From positions 4,588,001 to 4,652,000 of the forward strand of contig CANUEZ040000129.1 in NCBI GenBank assembly GCA_948099385.1: 64,000 nt of DNA, written 5' to 3'. The first letter of the stretch is position 1. Every line of letters starts with the position of its first letter. Positions 59,080-64,000 of the stretch are shown here, one piece after another. A program made the translations under genes and the position numbers. This DNA is from Fasciola hepatica (taxonomy: Eukaryota > Platyhelminthes > Trematoda > Plagiorchiida > Fasciolidae). Under the pieces are notes generated by a model. The model worked only from the letters and a program-made list of their open reading frames with translations, was not told where the DNA came from and ran no database searches.

Positions 59080-59900
59080 GACCTCAGAATCTGTTGATTG
59101 GGCTGCGGAGGTTGCTGCTACGTCTATGCCCGTTGGAAGTGGGTCGTCTATATTGTGTACATGTGAGAACGCTTCAGCTACTGGATCATGTGCCCCAAAG
59201 ACATGCTGAATGCCCGTAGTAAACCGCGGAAGCCTAGCCTACGAAGTGAACGTTGCTTGGCGAATATGGATCTGAAGCGGAGTGAAGAGCGTACAGTAAC
59301 TGTTTTTCCGAACAAGAGTAGCGAGTAGCCCAATGAATGAATCCCAAAGTCAGAAAAACACTGATTATCTGATTCTACTGCACTGAATTAACTAATTACT
59401 CGCATATAGATATGTAAAATCCTCATTTGTACAACCACAATGTTCAGCAACGAAGGCCAGAGTTCATCAAAGGCCACTATCAGTACTACCGTCAAGGCAG
59501 TCCGAGTCCGAACCAAAAATATGCCACGGCAACTGGGCAAAATATAGAGAAATGTTTGAGTGCAGTGGTTGATGCATGCGGTGCTTGTTCGAGGGTCAAT
59601 AAGATAAAGAGCGAAGTCTCGAGTGCGAGCCGGAGGTGTCGGATACCGGAGCTGGTTGCCGGTAGGTCTCCGCTGAACGTACTACATGGGGATTCCACGG
59701 GCTTGAGACGCTTGGAGATGAAAGCTACTGGTTGCCATGAGTTGTTGACAAATTGTTGCAACACGGCTCCAACAGCCGTGTCCGAAGCATCTATCCCTAA
59801 TGCCAGGGGAGCAGAAGGATCGGGACGTGAAAGGAGTGCTATTTTGACGATAGTTTCTTTGATCAAAGTAAACGCGGCCTGCTCCGTGTGGGGAAAAATA
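59080..59900 (-). pseudogene. Gypsy RNase H
   Basis: It continues in the RT frame: 'LALGIDASDTAVGAVLQQ' (first catalytic Asp retained), 'WQPVAFISKRLKPVESPCST' and 'SSGIRHLRLALE' (ETxYSTFxRELLAxxxAIRHFR). The frame breaks near 59490. The end of the domain and its linker are visible at ~59200-59080 as 'HVFGAHDPVAEAFSHVHNID' (HVxGxDNxVADALSR) and then 'AAQSTDSEVERLR', with the final catalytic DALS box altered to EAFS. Confidence 0.85.
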
Positions 59901-60660
59901 AGTTTCCGCTTACCTCCACGTAAAACGTCTGTTAAAGGCTGCATTATTTCGGAGCAGTGTGGGACAAAGCGGCGGTAAAAGTAAACCAAGCTAGAAAATT
60001 GGCGCAACCGCCCGTAAAAGTGGGGTTCATGATAGTTGTGAATTACCGCCACCTTGTCATGCAGGGGCTGTTTGCCTGAGGCTGAGATTTCGTGACCTAG
60101 GCATGTGATGTTTGTCCTACCTAAATCGCATTTGGCAGGGTTATTAGTGACACAGTGTTGGCTAAGGCGCTCAAAAAGAGCGCGCAGGTGTGCCACATGC
60201 TCTTTTCCTGAAGAGCTTACCATCAAAACATCGTCTAAGCACATGTAGACATTCTTCAAACCGCGCGTTGCTTCAAGCGTAAACATTGAAGAGGTTGGGG
60301 CTGCACTGCTGAGCCCAAACGGCATGCGCCAAAACTCAAATAGTCCTAATGGAGACGTGCAGCCGTTTAAGATATGTCAGCTTCAGCCACCGGGATTTGG
60401 TGTAAGGCTCTAACGGGGTCGATTTGGCTAAAAAAAGAACAACCAGATGGGGAAGAAGTAAGATCTTGAAAATGTGGAACGGGGTACCTGTCCGGGATAG
60501 TAGCCCGGTCGAGGGCCTTATAGTCACCTTGGGAATGCCAGTCGCCATTAGGTTTAGGAACCATGCGAAGGGGCGAAATCCAAGGGCCGCTAGATGGGCG
60601 TATTTTGCCTATTTCTGGCATATGTTCAAACTCAGACTAGGCTGCGCGGAGCTTGTCTAG
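59900..60660 (-). pseudogene. Gypsy reverse transcriptase
   Basis: 60621-60367: 'SGPWISPLRMVPKPNGDW' and 'QGDYKALDRATIPDRYPVPH', then 'FSQIDPVRALHQIPVAEADI', with motif A Asp kept (FSKIDLxRAYHQIPV). A frameshift at ~60340 leads to the 277-codon frame 60325-59492: 'MPFGLSSAAPTSSMF' and 'VYMCLDDVLMVSS' with the catalytic DD intact, then 'NPAKCDLGRTNITCLGHEIS'. Further on, 'FSSLVYFYRRFVPHC' marks the connection to RNase H. This is one of the few RT copies in the window with motif A and the DD pair both preserved, though a frameshift separates them. Confidence 0.92.
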
Positions 60661-60856
60661 TGCCACGCGATGAGCTCGGCCACATGCTGGGGTCCTTTGG
60701 TGTCAGTATGATGGGTGACGTTGGTGGTCACCGCTGGAATGGGTTCAGATTGCCTTAGCTTTTGCCGGCAAGCTGGAAGGAGGTGTGCGTAGGGATATTC
60801 GGCCTAAGGTTCGATGTGTATGGGCTTGAAGTGATTCACTGGCGAATACGAACCCG

Positions 60857-61160
60857 TTACGGAAAACAAGTCTGTATGTCGACAAATCTTCGGCACTGCG
60901 CATCAACCAGGAAGTCGAAATGGTCAAGGAAATTGACACCTTGTGTGGGATAAGGGACTCCCGCTGCTATAGACGCCCAGCGGAAAGTGCGACGTAGTCC
61001 TAAGTTGAGCTTGAGTAACTCACGGCCGTGAGTAGCAATAGGAGTGCCGTGGGCAGCACAAAGGAGTTGGATTGGAGGAATGGTTGCCCCACCCTCTCCC
61101 CTTGGAATGACACTAGCTGTTGCTCCGGCGTCAATCATCAACAGATTAGTGGAAACCAAA
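60857..61160 (-). pseudogene. Gypsy aspartic protease
   Basis: The 100-codon minus frame 61159-60857 contains 'LLMIDAGATASVIP'. The catalytic D-[ST]-G-A is DAGA here, followed by SVIP. The frame continues through the flap region to 'GVPYPTQGVNFLDHFDFLVD' (family: GADFLxHFxLLVD), the end of the protease domain before the RT. The frame is unbroken for its length, unlike the neighbouring domains. The Asp is intact while the second motif residue is Ala; DAGA variants are common in this family. Confidence 0.85.
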
Positions 61161-61209
61161 TATCAAACATGCAACAGACGACTGCTATTAGGGCTGTCGG
61201 CCGCCTTGG

Positions 61210-62051
61210 TCGTCGAAATGCGTCGGGATGGTAGTTCCCCTGTTTGACACTTGGAAAGTTGCAAACGGCTTCGCAGCGCCGGGCCCTTCTTCCCGAATCG
61301 TTCGTGATATCGACAGTACTTTGATCTAGATGGACTAACGGGGCAATCAGGAGAAGGGCTTCTGAGAAGTTCATGTCAGTCAGAGCTGCGACGGGGTTTG
61401 TGGTCTCTACAGCGAGAACAACAAGGATTGGGAAACCTTTTTAAAGCCTTTTTGAAAGCAGCTATCAGAGTGTCCTCGGAGTGTTTTCCTGTGGTGAGAG
61501 CTCTGATCAGGTACTACTCAAGTTTTTTATGAAAGTAATTTGTGGATATTACCTTTCCATAACACCGTCCGCTAGTTGTGCCTTTTCTGCGAGCTTAAGA
61601 TGGCTAGGAACCCCGAGCAGTGCTTGAATTTTGGCTAGTAATTGCTGTACCCACAACTATTTGAGGACTTCTTCTTCTGAGATTTGCCTTATAAGCTGCT
61701 GCAATTCTGTCAGTAATGCAGAGGACTTCTTACTACTTAACTCTGTTTCTTGAATCAGCCGTTCCAGTCTTGACGATTCTCACGGCAAAAGACAAGATAT
61801 TACCTCCTTGTCAAGACTGTGTTAGAATAGTTATTGAAAAATATGTCGCGTATCTGGGTAACAACAGCACGAGTAGGGCGACCAATGGTCCACAAGTAAC
61901 TGGTACCCTCGCTTTTGATTCTATGTGTTTCAAACTCTACCCCTAACGCATGAAGCTGGAGCTGAGGGTCAGCAATAAAAAACTCAGAGATGGCTAGGGG
62001 GATTGACTAAACGGGGGGTTCCGGATCGGGCTCAGGGTCGCTGATAGCCAT
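61210..62051 (-). pseudogene. Gypsy gag
   Basis: The minus-strand ATG at 62051 opens 'MAISDPEPDPEPPV', then after a stop 'AISEFFIADPQLQLHALGVE' and 'FETHRIKSEGTSYL', a capsid-like start (PADPxxWFxxxExxFxxxxI). 'RAVVTQIRDIFFN' (ATEVRDLIL) and, after a shift, 'LTELQQLIRQISEEE' and 'LLGVPSHLKLAEKAQLADGV' continue the capsid C-terminal domain. Near 61330-61260 'CRYHERFGKKARRCEAVC' is the Cys/His motif that closes gag in this group. At least one stop and three frame changes. Confidence 0.8.
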
Positions 62052-62059
62052 GAGCGCAA

Positions 62060-62435
62060 TGGTATATCAAATGTAAAACGATATAATGAGATCAAATGAG
62101 GGACCGTGGAACACTTATAACGTCGACATAAGTAAAATATAAAGGCAGTTTTGTGACAGAAATCGAGATTTACCTTTTATCTGCTGGAAAAGGTATACGC
62201 GTGGAAGAATGAATGAGATTCAAGGACTTACGAATGTCCTCCAGTTCAGTTCGTTTCAGCTTCCACGGGACGAAATCGGCCGAGACTAATCAAGCGTCCA
62301 GGTCTTTGTGTTGTCAGCGAGCTTTCTAGGTTCCCAACAATGCTTGTTGAACCTTTTGCCTGAAAGGCGGAATTTGCTAGTTGGTATCACCCTTACATAC
62401 AGTTTCATTGATAAAGATGCAAGAGGCTCAATACC
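62060..62435. other. Upstream flank of the Gypsy element
   Basis: This should hold the 5' leader and LTR of the minus-strand Gypsy, but I see no primer-binding site and no match to the 3' flank at 56.8-57.4 kb. Confidence 0.35.
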
Positions 62436-62439
62436 TCAC

Positions 62440-62937
62440 CCCTAGTTCACACAGGTAGCTCTAGGAAAGCTGTGTTCCAGCGTGAATCTGGGGCCTTCTT
62501 GCTGCGTCCAACAGCATCCTCTGACAGTCCATTCAACATGGGTACAACCCTATATTTAAAACAGTCAGCCCGTATGTCCAGCCTTGTGTATGCCCTCTGT
62601 AGCTTAAGACAGTGTCCCCTGGTGCCTCACTCAAAGGGCAGAAAGGATCAAGTCCCCCAAGTCTACACCCGACAGACCTTTTATGATCTTGACCGCTTCT
62701 ATTAGGTCATCTCTTCCTCTGAGCCGCCCTAAGCAGAAAGGATTAAATCCTCTGGAGGCTGGGCGTAATGTTTCCCCTGTGACCGGTGAGCATTCTAGCT
62801 GCAAGTCGCTGCACCCCCTTCAGGCACTCCTTATCCTTGCGTAAGACCCATGGAACACAAAAACGACACTCGGCCGTCGCTCGAGTGTCCTCTGGGAAAA
62901 GGTCGCAGGAAATCAGTACCATGCCCCCCGAAAGCAA
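62440..62937 (-). mobile_element. Jockey-like LINE, C-terminal fragment
   Basis: The minus frame 62937-62743 contains 'FCVPWVLRKDKECLKGVQRL' then 'AARMLTGHRG', matching the conserved post-RT segment (LEYGSxVWxPWxxKDxxxLEKVQRRATRM). After a stop, downstream translation near 62700-62580 retains the spacing of the RxxGDLI…Y region ('EEMT' and 'GDTVLSYRGH' pieces). This is the only part of the element left. It cannot come from the fragments at 1-1020 or 50.8-51.6 kb without rearrangement. Confidence 0.75.
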
Positions 62938-64000
62938 TCAAAATCTATAGAAATACCAAAGAATCCGCCTTAAATGCAAAACGTTTCCATCGAGAAACTT
63001 TGCCAAGTCTTGTTTCGGAAAGTTTAATTGTTTGACTCCGACTGACTTGGGATACAAAAATCTCTCCAATCGTGTATGCATGAAAATTCCAAAGCTAATA
63101 TTTATTGAATAAAACCCATGACAATAATTGATATAGACAACTACTGTCCAGTTGACTGTGTATTTTGAATTTAGGTGTTCTATTTGTTTGTATTACTTTC
63201 TCCTTGTGGCCGCCAGTTTTTGGCGTTGTTTGTTCGTTTTCACTACTCCGGCAACGTTGAAGGACATAGCACCGACTTTAGCCAATTTTGTGGTTCCCCG
63301 GCGGATATACTCGATTTATTCTCATGCACCTTCAAACCATTATATAGGAAACACGTCTTGAATTGGCTGGCTATTCCGGAACTACAAAATGGAGGTGCAA
63401 GGAGGAGATAGCAACCCACAGGTTTAATACGGCGGATTTCGGTCCATCCCTCGTTTGGAATGATGAGGCAAGAGGTCAACCGCTATGAAATTTGTTAAAA
63501 CTTTTCAGGTCAATGTTTCGATTCAACGAGCAACGAGTCAGATGATTGCGCTTATAACATCGAGAGTCCTATAACAACGGAGGACTAGTCTGTAGAGGAA
63601 CCAGTCCTAGTTGCTACTACCTGTGCAGCTGTTACGTAATACGTATTGAAATTTTAAATGTAGACAGTTATGAGGACATAAAAGGCAACACCAGGTGCGT
63701 TCCAAACAAGGAATCGGCATCATCTGATTTGGCTGAGACCAATTTCTTAAAAGCTAAGCTTCATGGTGATCAGCCATATACGCAACAGAATTATCAGTCG
63801 AGGTTGGGGGAATTAACTTTAAGGCACCGAGAAAAATAACGAGTAGGCTTGCATAATGTAATTGGGTTTGTAAACCTGAGTTTTCCGGCCTTTCCTTTCG
63901 CCAAGGATGTTTTGAGGCAAGCTGCAATACAAATGCACTCGTCGAAGGCCTACTTGAGGAGTCTATTACGAGCCCTCGGACAATTAAAGCTTGATTCGTT
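62938..64000. other. No recognisable gene
   Basis: Short frames only (63152-63361 +, 63175-63411 +, 63479-63243 -). No domain, repeat or RNA gene recognised. Confidence 0.4.

Larger units (their letters stand above)
57400..62051 (-). mobile_element. Ty3/Gypsy retrotransposon, nearly complete coding region, decayed
   Basis: All domains occur in the canonical order on the minus strand: gag (62.05-61.25 kb), protease (61.16-60.86), reverse transcriptase (60.66-59.9), RNase H (59.9-59.1), integrase (58.99-58.31) and a C-terminal tail (57.74-57.40). Frameshifts and stops break every domain, yet most catalytic residues survive, making it the youngest-looking element here. The type resembles flatworm Gypsy elements whose gag ends in a 'YHERFG' motif. 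About 570 bp between the end of the integrase and the tail show no homology and may be an insertion. I could not find LTRs on either side. Confidence 0.9.

Noticed and set aside
59427..59978. 183-codon plus-strand ORF, among the longest in the window
   Set aside because: Antisense to the Gypsy RT/RNase H region, which has clear family motifs on the minus strand.

Overview
The window looks like a repeat-rich, mostly non-coding stretch of a metazoan nuclear genome. I saw no bacterial-style operons, rRNA, reliable tRNA or CRISPR, and no ORF of normal gene length. The longest open frame is 345 codons, and it belongs to a decayed reverse transcriptase. The protein remnants resemble retroelements known from flatworms: an RTE-type LINE with a 'RLRWLGH' tail, Ty3/Gypsy polyproteins with a 'YHERFG' gag motif, and several jockey/CR1-like LINEs. 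A parasitic platyhelminth (tapeworm or fluke) is therefore my best guess. This is an inference from remembered family resemblance, not from a search.

Layout: 0-1 kb, jockey-like LINE piece (-). 2.45-2.95 kb, copy 1 of a ~500 bp dispersed repeat (R1). 4.4-5.8 kb, 3' half of a Gypsy element (+, RNase H-integrase), followed at 5.98-6.17 kb by a sequence (R2) probably belonging to its LTR. 6.3-14.1 kb, little recognisable, with two possible single-exon-like ORFs. 14.2-17.0 kb and 19.65-21.96 kb, two jockey-like LINEs (-), each with endonuclease and reverse transcriptase remnants. 25.5-28.2 kb, a nearly complete but mutated RTE-like LINE (+). 28.98-35.74 kb, a nested complex: a second RTE copy (-) broken into endonuclease, RT and C-terminal blocks, with a Gypsy 5' half (+, R2-gag-protease) between the first two and another LINE (+) between the last two. 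36.4 kb and 56.5 kb, two copies of repeat R4. 39.9-40.4 kb, R1 copy 2 in reverse. 41.0-44.9 kb, a LINE (-) lying against the truncated integrase of a Gypsy (-). 45.0-46.96 kb, jockey-like LINE (+). 50.8-51.6 kb, another LINE piece (-). 53.7-55.76 kb, a decayed DNA transposase (-) of CACTA/EnSpm-like type. 57.4-62.05 kb, the best preserved element, a Gypsy (-) with gag, protease, RT, RNase H and integrase recognisable in order. 62.4-62.9 kb, a LINE C-terminal piece (-).

These parts do not work together as a host pathway. They record successive insertions followed by neutral decay: every element carries stops and frameshifts, and several catalytic boxes are altered. I found no convincing undescribed functional system. 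The most informative structure is the colinear break-up of one RTE LINE by later insertions at 29-36 kb. Domain borders are estimates made by eye from translations in several frames.
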